Shown here: piece after piece, positions 52,076 through 60,300 of the stretch
How positions within the stretch are numbered: the stretch's first letter is position 1
Layout: each line of letters begins with the position of its first letter
From: Candidatus Saccharimonadota bacterium
GTDB taxonomy: Bacteria > Patescibacteriota > Saccharimonadia > Saccharimonadales > Saccharimonadaceae
Direction: 5' to 3'
Assembly: GCA_016290315.1 (NCBI GenBank)
Contig: JAEETK010000001.1
Location: 1-64,000, forward strand
Length of the DNA stretch: 64,000 nucleotides
Translations under genes and position numbers: made by a program
Notes under the pieces: generated by a model
Databases searched by the model: none
Told to the model about the DNA's origin: nothing
The model's input: only the letters and a program-made list of their open reading frames with translations

Positions 52076-52411
52076 TTAGATGAGAGGGTGCCAACGGTTG
52101 AAAGTTTCGTAGTATAACTGTTTGACTTGATCGTCGGACATGCCATTAATAATATCGATATTTTCGCGGGCGGTGGATGTGATGGCTCCAATGTCGGTCA
52201 GCGTTTTTTGTGGATCTTGGCCGAATGCGGCATCGATTCTATTGTGAAAATCTTGGCCCATGTGAACTATGAGCTCATCGCGCATGACGTCAACCTCTGT
52301 TCTCGACTTCAGCCCCAGCCGAAGCCGATAGGTGAGGAGTCGGAATAATGACCAGTTAAAGACTAACAGCAATAGGAGCGATAAACATATTGGTAAAATA
52401 TATCGCGACAT
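52076..52411 (-). CDS. Small N-terminally anchored protein (111 aa)
   Basis: An N-terminal hydrophobic helix (about 5-27, LPICLSLLLLLVFNWSLFRLL) then a helical soluble domain of about 80 residues (MRDELIVHMGQDFHNRID...). Unknown family. ATG 52411 follows GGAGGTGAAAG. Promoter 52466-52494, terminator at 52041-52066; same strong-promoter class as other small genes. Confidence 0.7.
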   Translation of the reverse strand: MSRYILPICLSLLLLLVFNWSLFRLLTYRLRLGLKSRTEVDVMRDELIVHMGQDFHNRIDAAFGQDPQKTLTDIGAITSTARENIDIINGMSDDQVKQLYYETFNRWHPLI

Positions 52412-52465
52412 AAGCTTTCACCTCCTTCTAAAGCTTGGAAAGGTTCTTTGTGAGTAACAATATTG

Positions 52466-52494
52466 ATTATAGCACAAAATGCTTTATTTGTAAA
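52466..52494 (-). promoter_or_regulatory. Sigma-70 promoter (TTTACA-17-TATAAT)
   Basis: Minus strand TTTACA 52489-52494, spacer 17 bp ending TGC, TATAAT 52466-52471. Confidence 0.85.
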
Positions 52495-52540
52495 GCATAG
52501 CGTTTTAGCTAGGCGTGCTTGCCTAAATGGAGAAAAAGTA

Positions 52541-52569
52541 TTGACAAATATTATTAAGTATTGTAAAAT
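52541..52569 (+). promoter_or_regulatory. Sigma-70 promoter (TTGACA-17-TAAAAT)
   Basis: TTGACA 52541-52546, TAAAAT 52564-52569; drives the Band-7 lipoprotein operon, with a leader of about 75 nt. Confidence 0.85.
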
Positions 52570-52648
52570 TCGATTACTGACTTACGCCGGTCGGTAAATT
52601 TTTTTTGCTTGTATGGCGTGCACTTTTATAGAAAGGTTGGTAGCAAAC

Positions 52649-53602
52649 ATGAGTAAAGTCAAGAAACTGTTGTTAATGGCTGCAACATTTGTGGTCATGA
52701 TGCTGGTCTGCGTCGGGTGTGGATATGACACCGTACCGAGCGGCTCGACTGGAGTTATTATGATCGATGGTGTCGCGCAGGATAAGTACGTGGAAGGGGG
52801 AAGATTCGAGAATAACGACAAAGAGCACACAACGCTTAAAATTGTCGATAACAAAATCCTTACAAAGGATGATTTCCCCGGCTGCGAGGCGCAAAGTAAA
52901 GACGATATCATCGTCAATGCGTCATCGTACGCTGTAAGCTTCAGGATCGGGGCTGGTCCGAAATCAGTATGGCTGGTCCGCAACGTAGCTATTCCTGATA
53001 GCGGGAATTGGAAAGACATTATTCCGGACCCGATTGTAGAGAGCGCACTGAAGGATGCACTTCTTGAAGTAGAAGCAAAAAATGTCACAAAACGGATCTA
53101 CGTCGAGCCGTTGTTCAAGAAGATTCTCCAGGAGCGTCTGGACGAACACTTTGGATACAACGATGGGAAGGGTGATACTTCCTTAGTCACGGTCAACTCT
53201 GTGGCGATTGGAAATCTGTCACCTCAGGAAGAATACGATAAGGAACTGTCGAGATCTCAGATTCTTGCAAAAAAGGCCGAGAACGACAAAAGACAGGCAG
53301 AACTCGAGCGGGAAAAAGCATCGACTGACGCCGAAGTTGAACTGGCGAAAGTCAAAGCGACAGCGGAGGTTGATCGCGTTAAGGCTGAAACAGCGGCAGA
53401 AATCGCTAAGCTGGAGGCGGAGAAAGAGGCTGCTAAGTGGGAAGTAATGTCTAAGTACTTTACTTCCGAGCAGATCGCCCGGATGCTGATGGTTGACCAG
53501 TTCACGAAAGGCTGGGATGGACATGCGAACGACCCGCTGTTCGATGCGATGCTCAAGATGTCTGGTGTCGATGATGCCGGAGCTGCGTCACAGCAGAATT
53601 GA
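52649..53602 (+). CDS. Band 7/SPFH (prohibitin-like) lipoprotein
   Basis: 317 aa from ATG 52649. Lys-rich N-terminus, hydrophobic segment and a Cys (LVCVGCGYD) look like a lipoprotein signal, lipidated Cys near residue 24. Then a prohibitin/Band 7 domain (about 30-190, YDTVPSGSTGVIMIDGV, FRIGAGPKSVW) and a long Ala/Glu/Lys coiled coil (about 195-275) that should oligomerise into a ring or cage. Most prohibitins are TM-anchored rather than lipidated. AAAGG ribosome site is rather distant. Codon use is richer in C-ending codons than in the housekeeping genes. Probably co-transcribed with the gene at 53620. Confidence 0.85.
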   Translation: MSKVKKLLLMAATFVVMMLVCVGCGYDTVPSGSTGVIMIDGVAQDKYVEGGRFENNDKEHTTLKIVDNKILTKDDFPGCEAQSKDDIIVNASSYAVSFRIGAGPKSVWLVRNVAIPDSGNWKDIIPDPIVESALKDALLEVEAKNVTKRIYVEPLFKKILQERLDEHFGYNDGKGDTSLVTVNSVAIGNLSPQEEYDKELSRSQILAKKAENDKRQAELEREKASTDAEVELAKVKATAEVDRVKAETAAEIAKLEAEKEAAKWEVMSKYFTSEQIARMLMVDQFTKGWDGHANDPLFDAMLKMSGVDDAGAASQQN

Positions 53603-53619
53603 AATAACAAGGAGAAGCG

Positions 53620-54162
53620 ATGAAGAAGAAAATCGACTGGGTGACGGTTGCTGCAGTGCTGGTATTTCTTGTCGTTGGCTTAGCAATTTACCTGATTTCC
53701 GACTTTTATGGTCCGGGAATTGTCACTAAATGGGTAAAGCAGCTTTCTCACCCGGCCGATGAAGCGCAGGAGGAACAGCCGCCGGTTTTACCCGAAAAGC
53801 GTCTCGTCGTGAATCCTAACTTTGACGGAACGAAAGATGAATATATCTTCGTGGAAGCCGTCGATGATGAGGGTGTCGTGACGGAGATTCGCAAAATCAC
53901 CAAATATCGTTATTATAGCGATAATGGTGATGCGATTGCCGAGACGACAATTCGTGCCTACGACAGCGGAGGTGAAGTTCTTTCCGTAAATAGTAGTCGC
54001 GAGCAGGTGAAGAATCCCGACACATCGGTCGCCAGAAAAGAAGCGATTTATACATATCGCTATAGCGATGAAAAAATCGACTGTACCATAACAGTCACTT
54101 CTTATCTGGCCGATGGCACTGTTGCTTCGACAGACGTTCGAGAATCGGAGCGCCTGAGATAA
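53620..54162 (+). CDS. Single-TM protein with extracytoplasmic beta domain (180 aa)
   Basis: Short Lys-rich cytoplasmic start, one TM (about 6-27, TVAAVLVFLVVGLAIYLISDF), a Pro/Glu linker, then about 120 residues outside, beta-rich with YRYYSDNGD and YTYRYSDEKIDCT repeats. No family recognised. GGAGAAG ribosome site 17 nt after the prohibitin-like lipoprotein gene; the two probably form an operon and may work together at the outer face of the membrane. A terminator follows. Confidence 0.72.
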   Translation: MKKKIDWVTVAAVLVFLVVGLAIYLISDFYGPGIVTKWVKQLSHPADEAQEEQPPVLPEKRLVVNPNFDGTKDEYIFVEAVDDEGVVTEIRKITKYRYYSDNGDAIAETTIRAYDSGGEVLSVNSSREQVKNPDTSVARKEAIYTYRYSDEKIDCTITVTSYLADGTVASTDVRESERLR

Positions 54163-54184
54163 AAGCCATCATACTAACCTTACA

Positions 54185-54208
54185 AGCCCCCCCTTTGGGG
54201 GGCTTTTT
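54185..54208 (+). terminator. Terminator
   Basis: AGCCCCCC / GGGGGGCT stem with a 4-nt loop and TTTTT. Confidence 0.93.
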
Positions 54209-54251
54209 CATGTTAGGCGTTGTATAATGTAGTTATAAGCAAAAGGGTTTT

Positions 54252-54830
54252 ATGAAAGACAATACAAATACAGAGGCAAATGCGGGCAATATGGAAAGGA
54301 AAAGCAGGGAGATTGGGTTAGTTATTACTATTATTATTATTTCTTTGGTGGCTTTTGCTGGGGCCGGATTGAGCGCTTATGAGTTTATTGATAATTCTAA
54401 GAAAGACGAGCAGATACAGAGTTTACAAAACAAGATAAAGGAACTTGAAAAGGAGGTATCCGTGGCAACTAATGGCAAGTCGAGGATTAGAGTTGTTAGT
54501 TCGAGTTGGAGCGGTTGGAGTAAGGATTATAAGCCGGTAGAAAAGGAATCATTTTGTGAAATTAAATTGTACGAAAAATGCGTAGTGACAACTCGTCATT
54601 ATTCGGATACGTCTGGTAGGGAGTGGGATGAAGAAATTCTTTCGTTTGAAGTTAGAAGTGTCGATGACGATAAGATTAGTATACATACCTTTCAGGATTT
54701 TTCTTATAACGGAAGCGGTTTAAGAAATACCAAGCGGGATTTTGTAATTGAGGCTGGGGAGTCACTAAGGCTTACGACTCCTACGATGGATGAGGGCGAT
54801 ATTTTCACTCTTTCATTGACCGAAGAGTAG
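54252..54830 (+). CDS. Single-TM coiled-coil surface protein (192 aa)
   Basis: N-terminal about 20 residues polar, TM at about 22-45 (IGLVITIIIISLVAFAGAGL), then YEFIDNSKKDEQIQSLQNKIKELEKEV (coiled coil) and a beta-rich outside domain of about 115 residues. Same plan as 18717, 55444 and 56142. Function unknown. TATAAT (about 54223-54228) lies 23 nt upstream with a weak ribosome site AAAGGG. Confidence 0.7.
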   Translation: MKDNTNTEANAGNMERKSREIGLVITIIIISLVAFAGAGLSAYEFIDNSKKDEQIQSLQNKIKELEKEVSVATNGKSRIRVVSSSWSGWSKDYKPVEKESFCEIKLYEKCVVTTRHYSDTSGREWDEEILSFEVRSVDDDKISIHTFQDFSYNGSGLRNTKRDFVIEAGESLRLTTPTMDEGDIFTLSLTEE

Positions 54831-54840
54831 ACTGGTCGAA

Positions 54841-55395
54841 TTAAGTAGTGTAAAAACGGATACCGCCGTTAGGGACTTTGTCGACACGAATGTTGCCTTT
54901 CAGTGGCAACTTTAGACAATAGGTTCTGATGGCGTGGTGGACTCCGCCGTGTGCGACGATTGCGATGTTGTCGTAATCGGTATTAAGTATTTCTTCCATG
55001 GCGGAGTATATCCTATCGACAAATTCTTTGATGGATTCAATATTCTCGCTTTTAATGTTTTTGTCGAAGTCGAATAATTCATGAAAAGCTGCACCAACAT
55101 AATCGCCACTATTTCGTTCCTGGAGATTATCCTTTTCGAAAATGGATACATTATGAAACTCGTTTATAATATCGGCAGTTTGTCTTGCGCGTTGGAGTGA
55201 GGAACAGAATATAACGTCTATGCGAGTATCCTTGAGCTCTTGGGCGGTTCTTTTGGCTTGCTCGATCCCAGTTGAATTTAGTGGAGCATTTTCTTCTTTG
55301 AAGCCTGGCATATGGCGGATATTGGCTTTTCTAAGGGAAAGTTCGGTTATGTTTTGGTCGGTTTCGCCATGGCGTACAAAAATAATTTGTTTCAT
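54841..55395 (-). CDS. Histidine phosphatase (phosphoglycerate-mutase-like)
   Basis: 184 aa. FVRHGETDQN carries the catalytic RHG, with SSLQRARQTADII and the second catalytic His in IVAHGGVHHAIR; E in ERNSGDY fits the acidic helper. Phosphatase subfamily (length and lack of a mutase insert) rather than a glycolytic mutase; substrate unknown. It lies opposite to the surface-protein gene and has no close same-strand neighbour upstream other than 55444, about 50 nt away. Confidence 0.9.
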   Translation of the reverse strand: MKQIIFVRHGETDQNITELSLRKANIRHMPGFKEENAPLNSTGIEQAKRTAQELKDTRIDVIFCSSLQRARQTADIINEFHNVSIFEKDNLQERNSGDYVGAAFHELFDFDKNIKSENIESIKEFVDRIYSAMEEILNTDYDNIAIVAHGGVHHAIRTYCLKLPLKGNIRVDKVPNGGIRFYTT

Positions 55396-55443
55396 CTTTT
55401 TAAGAATATACCAGATTGGTTTAGAAGTGTAGTTGGCGTTGTT

Positions 55444-56127
55444 TTAAATCTTGGAGTAGTTGTTAATGTCTGAGAACATTTCTCTAATTAGCCGTTTACC
55501 GCCTAAATCGATTGCTTCTTTTGAGTATCCAGCTTCAGCAACGCAGGGAACATCGGTGCCGATTACATAGGAGTATCCATCATAATATGCTAGGCTGTGG
55601 TCTTGTTTTCCTTTTACTCTAGCAATTAAGAGTTGATAACATTCTGTCGGTATTTTTTGAGGCGAAGTTGTAAGTTGTTTCGTGAAGCCCGACACTGCAA
55701 TGTTTGATGCATTGGCGTACCAAGTAAAGTCGGTAGTTTCGGCAGTTTTGACTTCATAACTGTAAATATATAATCCATTTGGAATTTTTATTTTCACATT
55801 CCAATCGCCAATATATAGATACTCCGGTTTGTTCGTTTCGCTTCCATCCGTTGGATATTGGATATCCTCGTTTTTGGGGGTAGCTTCGGCGGTGGGGTCG
55901 TTTTCTTTTAATGAATTAGAGCTTTTTATACGTGTTTGAAGGCTCTTTATTTCATTATTTTTTTGAGTGTTTTGCCAAAGTTCAATTCCTCCAAAGCAAA
56001 GACCGCTAACGGCGAGAGCTGCCAAGGTGATTATGATTGGCATATGTTTACATTTTGCAGAAGTGGCGTTATTTTTCTGTTGTGCTTCGGCGGATTGCCG
56101 CAAGGCTGAATGGTTTGTTGATGTCAT
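55444..56127 (-). CDS. Single-TM coiled-coil surface protein (227 aa)
   Basis: Asn/Gln/Ala-rich N-terminus with CKHMP before one TM (about 29-50, IIITLAALAVSGLCFGGIEL), then WQNTQKNNEIKSLQTRI (coiled coil), an acidic linker and a beta-rich outer domain. Its TM region aligns with the neighbour at 56142 (KCNHLPVIYILL), so the two are diverged paralogs. Unknown function. It starts 14 nt after the stop of that gene and is probably in the same operon. Confidence 0.7.
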   Translation of the reverse strand: MTSTNHSALRQSAEAQQKNNATSAKCKHMPIIITLAALAVSGLCFGGIELWQNTQKNNEIKSLQTRIKSSNSLKENDPTAEATPKNEDIQYPTDGSETNKPEYLYIGDWNVKIKIPNGLYIYSYEVKTAETTDFTWYANASNIAVSGFTKQLTTSPQKIPTECYQLLIARVKGKQDHSLAYYDGYSYVIGTDVPCVAEAGYSKEAIDLGGKRLIREMFSDINNYSKI

Positions 56128-56141
56128 ATTGTAGCTCCATA

Positions 56142-56891
56142 TTATATTTTAATTTCAGCATAACCGCTAACGAGTCCAGTGTCCATATGCGACGACATGC
56201 CAAGTTTTTCTAAAATATCATGTTGTTGATATGAAATGGTGATATTAGAGTCTTTTAAGAAAACATAGAAAAGATCATAGTTGGTTTTTAGTGTTTCTAT
56301 GTATTTGTCAATATTTCTTTTAAAAGCGTCGACAGATATTGACTCGTCGAGAATATTGCCACTTCTGTTTAACAGGAATGAATCTACGGTTACGGTTTCG
56401 GATATGTTTTCAAGTATTTTGCGATATATCTCTTCCGCAGAAAGGCCGAATTTGTCCAGGGTGGCCTTATTGTCGAGCTTTTCTCCGGTAGCTAAATCGA
56501 TGTTGTTAGATATAACTTTGCTTGTGGTGCCGCCGGTTGGTACTTTGTAATAACTAATAGAATACGCAGATAATACATTATTAAATACGCCATATTCAAA
56601 TTTGACCGTCCCGTCAAGATTCCCCTCGTTACGTGTGGGATTAGGAACATTGAACGAGGCGTTCCCCGTGACGATAGTGTTCGTTTTTGCGACTTCTTCT
56701 GTAGTGCATTTAGTTCGACTCGGTTGATTATTGTCGCCAATCAACTGATATAGCCCAAAGCCAAATAGTATGTAACTACCGATTAATAAGATTAATAATA
56801 TATATATTACAGGCAGGTGATTGCATTTATTTGATTTTGATGATTCTAGTTGTGTAGTATGTTCATTTGTGATTTGATTTTGCGTATTCAT
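56142..56891 (-). CDS. Single-TM surface protein (249 aa), paralog of the next gene
   Basis: Polar N-terminus with CNHLP, TM about 26-48 (VIYILLILLIGSYILFGFGL), outer domain of about 200 residues, beta and helix mixed (residues 120-210 helical). Lacks the long coiled coil of its paralog but keeps the membrane-proximal pattern. Function unknown. The promoter is not clear; upstream is a 370-bp gap. Confidence 0.7.
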   Translation of the reverse strand: MNTQNQITNEHTTQLESSKSNKCNHLPVIYILLILLIGSYILFGFGLYQLIGDNNQPSRTKCTTEEVAKTNTIVTGNASFNVPNPTRNEGNLDGTVKFEYGVFNNVLSAYSISYYKVPTGGTTSKVISNNIDLATGEKLDNKATLDKFGLSAEEIYRKILENISETVTVDSFLLNRSGNILDESISVDAFKRNIDKYIETLKTNYDLFYVFLKDSNITISYQQHDILEKLGMSSHMDTGLVSGYAEIKI

Positions 56892-57264
56892 GTGATTAAA
56901 ACCGTTTATTATTTCTTATGTATATTATGGACTTTAAAGTTGAATATTTAAATAATAAATAGGTCTGTTTTTGGCGTGGCTTTCTTTTCGATGTAAGCAT
57001 GGAAGTATTGCGAGTATTGGCCTTTGGACCATTTGAACCTTGTAATTTGATTACGCTATAAGAAATGTTATATTTATATTCAATAATAACAGATACGCAG
57101 GTTAATTATGAGTTTGCAGATAGGGAAATTGTTTTTTCTGCCAATATGATTTTCGTCTCGTTTTACTCTTCTATCAAGGTTTAATCATAAAAAGACAGCC
57201 GTTTTTATAGTGTTAATGATATATTTTATAGTAACGGTTAAATCATTAATAAAAAGGAGAAAAG
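56892..57264. other. Gene-poor stretch of about 370 bp
   Basis: AT-rich; no ORF, tRNA or strong hairpin seen. Its right end holds the ribosome site AAAAAGGAG of the 65-aa gene, with TATAGT about 35 nt further up as a possible -10. Confidence 0.5.
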
Positions 57265-57462
57265 ATGATAGCAACGTTCGTCTCAATACTAATTATTATT
57301 CTATTTATAGCGATTGGTGCGATCCTTCTGCGCGATTGCATCAAGAAGCTGAAGAACGGTAATAAAAAAGCCTTACAATATATAGGAATTGTGTTTGGTA
57401 GCTGTTGCATCCTTCTTGCGATTTGGATGATAATCAATAAATTTGTTTTGCCTAATCTTTAG
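57265..57462 (+). CDS. Small two-TM membrane protein (65 aa)
   Basis: Two hydrophobic helices (about 3-22 and 41-58) joined by a Lys-rich loop (RDCIKKLKNGNKKAL), so both ends face out and the loop lies in the cytoplasm. AAAAAGGAG ribosome site 8 nt before the ATG supports a real gene. Function unknown. Confidence 0.65.
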   Translation: MIATFVSILIIILFIAIGAILLRDCIKKLKNGNKKALQYIGIVFGSCCILLAIWMIINKFVLPNL

Positions 57463-57501
57463 AAGGTATCGAGTGTTCTTGGGGGCATATTTAAAGACTA
57501 T

Positions 57502-58065
57502 TTAAAAATTGTTTACTATATTCACTACTTCTGGCAATTCTTCTAAACCGCTTTTCTTACCCATGTGACCAATTCCGGGAATAAAACAGTCTTTTGCGGT
57601 AATTAGAATTGGGTATTTTTTTAGAATATCGAACGGTACGATATGATCATTATTGCTATATATCGAAAATGATTTGCCGATTAACTTAGGTATTTTTGCT
57701 AATTCCTTATTCGATAAACGTAGTGGAGCAATAACTTTATTTAAGTCATCGCGGCCTTCGCTGATAAATGGTTCCCCAAATCCGGCTAAACTTATATATC
57801 CACGGATAGTGATGTTATTCTCATACAAATACTTGAGAGACATAATGTTACCAATCGAATGGGCAATTATAATCGTATTGTCGTTTAAATCATTTTTATA
57901 TTGGTCAAAAATATTAAAATACCCATCTATTGTGATATTTGTTTGCGTTGGAAATAACGGCATCACGACTTTATGGCCATTTTTCTCAAAAGTTTCTTTG
58001 AAATAATTAAAGATTTTTGGTGTTCCGTTATATCCATGGACCAGAAAGATTATTGGTTTACTCAT
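57502..58065 (-). CDS. RBBP9/YdeN-type serine hydrolase
   Basis: 187 aa from ATG 58065. Alpha/beta hydrolase: oxyanion segment IIFLVHGYNGTP, nucleophile in IIAHSIGN (a shifted G-x-S-x-G, as in RBBP9/YdeN), Asp in NDHIVP and catalytic His in PGIGHMG. Small esterase or peptidase of unknown substrate. The open frame to 58473 runs into the divergent ychF and is not coding: TATACT (58075-58080) lies 9 nt before ATG 58065. AT-rich relative to its neighbours. Confidence 0.88.
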   Translation of the reverse strand: MSKPIIFLVHGYNGTPKIFNYFKETFEKNGHKVVMPLFPTQTNITIDGYFNIFDQYKNDLNDNTIIIAHSIGNIMSLKYLYENNITIRGYISLAGFGEPFISEGRDDLNKVIAPLRLSNKELAKIPKLIGKSFSIYSNNDHIVPFDILKKYPILITAKDCFIPGIGHMGKKSGLEELPEVVNIVNNF

Positions 58066-58074
58066 ATCTGATAT

Positions 58075-58080
58075 AGTATA
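58075..58080 (-). promoter_or_regulatory. -10 (TATACT) of the hydrolase gene, leaderless
   Basis: Minus-strand TATACT 9 nt before ATG 58065; it excludes the longer frame. A divergent TATAAT (58092-58097) serves ychF. Confidence 0.5.
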
Positions 58081-58131
58081 CCCTAATGTGTTATAATATT
58101 TACTTATAATAATGGATATTGTGGGTTGGTT

Positions 58132-59190
58132 ATGAGTTTGAAAATAGGAATTGTCGGTTTGGCGAATGTGGGGAAGAGCACGCTTTTTAATGCTTTGACT
58201 AATGCTGGTGCATTGGCGGCAAATTATCCTTTTGCGACGATTGAACCAAATACTGGAATTGTGGGTGTGCCGGATGAGAGGTTGGGCGTTTTGGCAAAGA
58301 TGTACGATTCGGATAAGATTGTGCCGGCTTCGGTTGAATTTGTGGATATTGCTGGCTTGATCGCTGGAGCTTCGAAGGGCGAGGGGCTTGGGAATAAGTT
58401 TTTGGCGAATATTAGAGAGTGTAAAGTAATTTGTCATGTGGTGCGAGCTTTTGCGGATGCGAATGTGACGCATGTGGCTGGCAGCCCAGATCCGAAGAGG
58501 GATATTGATATAGTTGAGATGGAGTTAGCTTTGGCGGATATTGAAACGCTAGAAAAGACTTTGCCAAAAATACAAAAAGAGGCGCGCGGCGGCGATAAGG
58601 ATGCAGCAAAGCGTGCGGAGCAGGCGGCCGAGGCTCTGGATAAGCTAAAGGCGGGGGAGGTGCATATAGAGCCGGTAGACGGACTTGAATTATTATCTGC
58701 TAAACCGGTATTTTATATGTTCAATATGGATGAGGGTGAGCTGGTGAACGGGGAAAAACGAAAGGAGCTTGCGGAATTGGTGGCTCCTCAGAAATGTGTA
58801 TTTGTAAATGCGAAGCTTGAGTCTGAAATGGCGGATATGGAGCCTGAAGAAAAGAAAGAGTTTCTGGATAGCTACGGGATTACTGAAGATGGTTTGAGCC
58901 AGTTAGTGGGAGTGGCGTACGATACTCTAGGCCTGCAGAGCTTTTTGACTGCGGGCAAAAAAGAGACGCGTGCCTGGACGATTAAGAAAGGCGCAACTGC
59001 GCCAGAGGCAGCGGGCGTCATTCACTCGGATTTCCAGAGGGGATTTATTGCGGCAACGATTTGTTCGTATGATGATCTGGTGCGATTGGGGTCTGAAAAA
59101 GCCGTTCGTGAGGCAGGTTTAATGCGCACGGAAGGTAAAGACTACGTTATGCGCGATGGCGATGTAGTTGAATTTAAATTTAACGTATAA
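58132..59190 (+). CDS. ychF: Ribosome-binding ATPase YchF
   Basis: 352 aa, near the usual 363. Obg-related TRAFAC protein that prefers ATP and binds ribosomes. G1 GLANVGKST (residues 9-17), G3 DIAGLIAGAS, and the NMDE segment in place of NKxD, which is typical of YchF; then the TGS domain with TIKKGATAPEAAGVIHSDFQRGF at the end. ATG 58132 is preferred over the TTG at 58126. A divergent promoter region separates it from the hydrolase. Confidence 0.97.
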   Translation: MSLKIGIVGLANVGKSTLFNALTNAGALAANYPFATIEPNTGIVGVPDERLGVLAKMYDSDKIVPASVEFVDIAGLIAGASKGEGLGNKFLANIRECKVICHVVRAFADANVTHVAGSPDPKRDIDIVEMELALADIETLEKTLPKIQKEARGGDKDAAKRAEQAAEALDKLKAGEVHIEPVDGLELLSAKPVFYMFNMDEGELVNGEKRKELAELVAPQKCVFVNAKLESEMADMEPEEKKEFLDSYGITEDGLSQLVGVAYDTLGLQSFLTAGKKETRAWTIKKGATAPEAAGVIHSDFQRGFIAATICSYDDLVRLGSEKAVREAGLMRTEGKDYVMRDGDVVEFKFNV

Positions 59191-59241
59191 GTTTTACAAT
59201 TTTGACTACAAAAACGTTTGCGTTTTAGAAGTCGCTTATGC

Positions 59242-59247
59242 TAAACT
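59242..59247 (+). promoter_or_regulatory. Extended -10 (TGC-TAAACT), leaderless promoter of the pilus operon
   Basis: Six nucleotides separate TAAACT from the pilM ATG at 59254; no ribosome site. Confidence 0.55.
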
Positions 59248-59253
59248 AGTTGT

Positions 59254-60297
59254 ATGAGTCTAGGTTACGGTGTGGGCGACTTCTTCGCACTCGATATCGG
59301 TACTGACGCACTGAGAATGGTGCAACTATCTGGCAACTCGCACGGATGGGTTTTGCAGCGCTTTGCTTATGTGCCAGTAAGCCGTTCAATTTTACAAGAT
59401 AGTAGCGATGCTGGAAAGCGCCGTTTGGGGGAAACAATTCAGAATGCGGCCGAACAAGCTGGCATAAAAACGAAGAATATCGCGCTTGGCATGCCTTCAA
59501 GTAAAACATTTTCGACTATTATTGAGATTCCGACTCAAGATAACAAGTCGATGGAAAAAATTATTAAATATCACGCAGATCAATACATACCGATGCCTAT
59601 AGACGATGCAAAAGTGGACTTTGTGATTCTTGGCCCTAGTCCGAATGATCCGCAAATTACGGAGGTGCTATTATCCTCTACTTCAATCGCCTACGCAGAG
59701 GAGCGCATGGAAAGCGTGGAATCGTTTGGTTTTAATTTGGTAGCACAAGAACCGGATCCGATTGCGATGTCGAGAGCTTTAACGCCTCCAGGTACAACCG
59801 ATGCAATTTTGATTATTGATTATGGAGAAGATTCTACTGACCTTTCTATGGTGTACGGAGCGCCGCGCTTGGTGCGTATGTTGCCTGGTGGTTTATCGGT
59901 ATTAGTCCGAACCGTTGCAAACTCCTTGAACGTAAAAGAAAGTCAGGCTCGCCAGTTTATTTTGAAGTTTGGTTTAGCGCAAGATAAACTAGAAGGACAA
60001 GTATTTAAGGCCTTGGATCAGACTCTTGAGAATTTTGCTTCAGAGTTAACGAAGTCTATCCGCTTCTTCCAAACGAAGTATCCGAATGTTAATGTCGGTG
60101 GAGTAGTGCTGTCCGGCTTTGCGGGCATTATTCCATTTATGTCAGAGTATATTGAAGCAAAAACTGGATTCAAGACCATCCAGGGGAATCCATGGCAAAT
60201 GGTTAGGGTTACTCCTCAGCAGCAGCAAGCGCTTTCTCAGGTGGCGGCAGAGTTTTCGGTGGCGATAGGCTTAGCGGAAAGGTCGAATAAGAGGTAG
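59254..60297 (+). CDS. pilM: Type IV pilus assembly ATPase-like protein PilM
   Basis: 347 aa, actin-like fold. FALDIGTDALRMVQL (phosphate 1), the conserved helix MEKIIKYHADQYIPMPIDDAKVDFVIL, IIDYGEDSTDLSMVYG (phosphate 2), GGLSVLVRTVANSLNV and VVLSGFAGII (adenosine motif) are all family hallmarks. It sits at the inner face of the membrane and recruits PilN. First gene of pilM-N-O-(62356)-pilB; spacing between genes is 0-5 nt. Confidence 0.95.
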   Translation: MSLGYGVGDFFALDIGTDALRMVQLSGNSHGWVLQRFAYVPVSRSILQDSSDAGKRRLGETIQNAAEQAGIKTKNIALGMPSSKTFSTIIEIPTQDNKSMEKIIKYHADQYIPMPIDDAKVDFVILGPSPNDPQITEVLLSSTSIAYAEERMESVESFGFNLVAQEPDPIAMSRALTPPGTTDAILIIDYGEDSTDLSMVYGAPRLVRMLPGGLSVLVRTVANSLNVKESQARQFILKFGLAQDKLEGQVFKALDQTLENFASELTKSIRFFQTKYPNVNVGGVVLSGFAGIIPFMSEYIEAKTGFKTIQGNPWQMVRVTPQQQQALSQVAAEFSVAIGLAERSNKR

Positions 60298-60300
60298 ATT

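Noticed and set aside
57105-57145. ATGAGTTTGCAGATAGGG resembling the start of ychF
   Set aside because: Similarity covers under 20 bp and the frame stops after about 13 codons; taken as chance.
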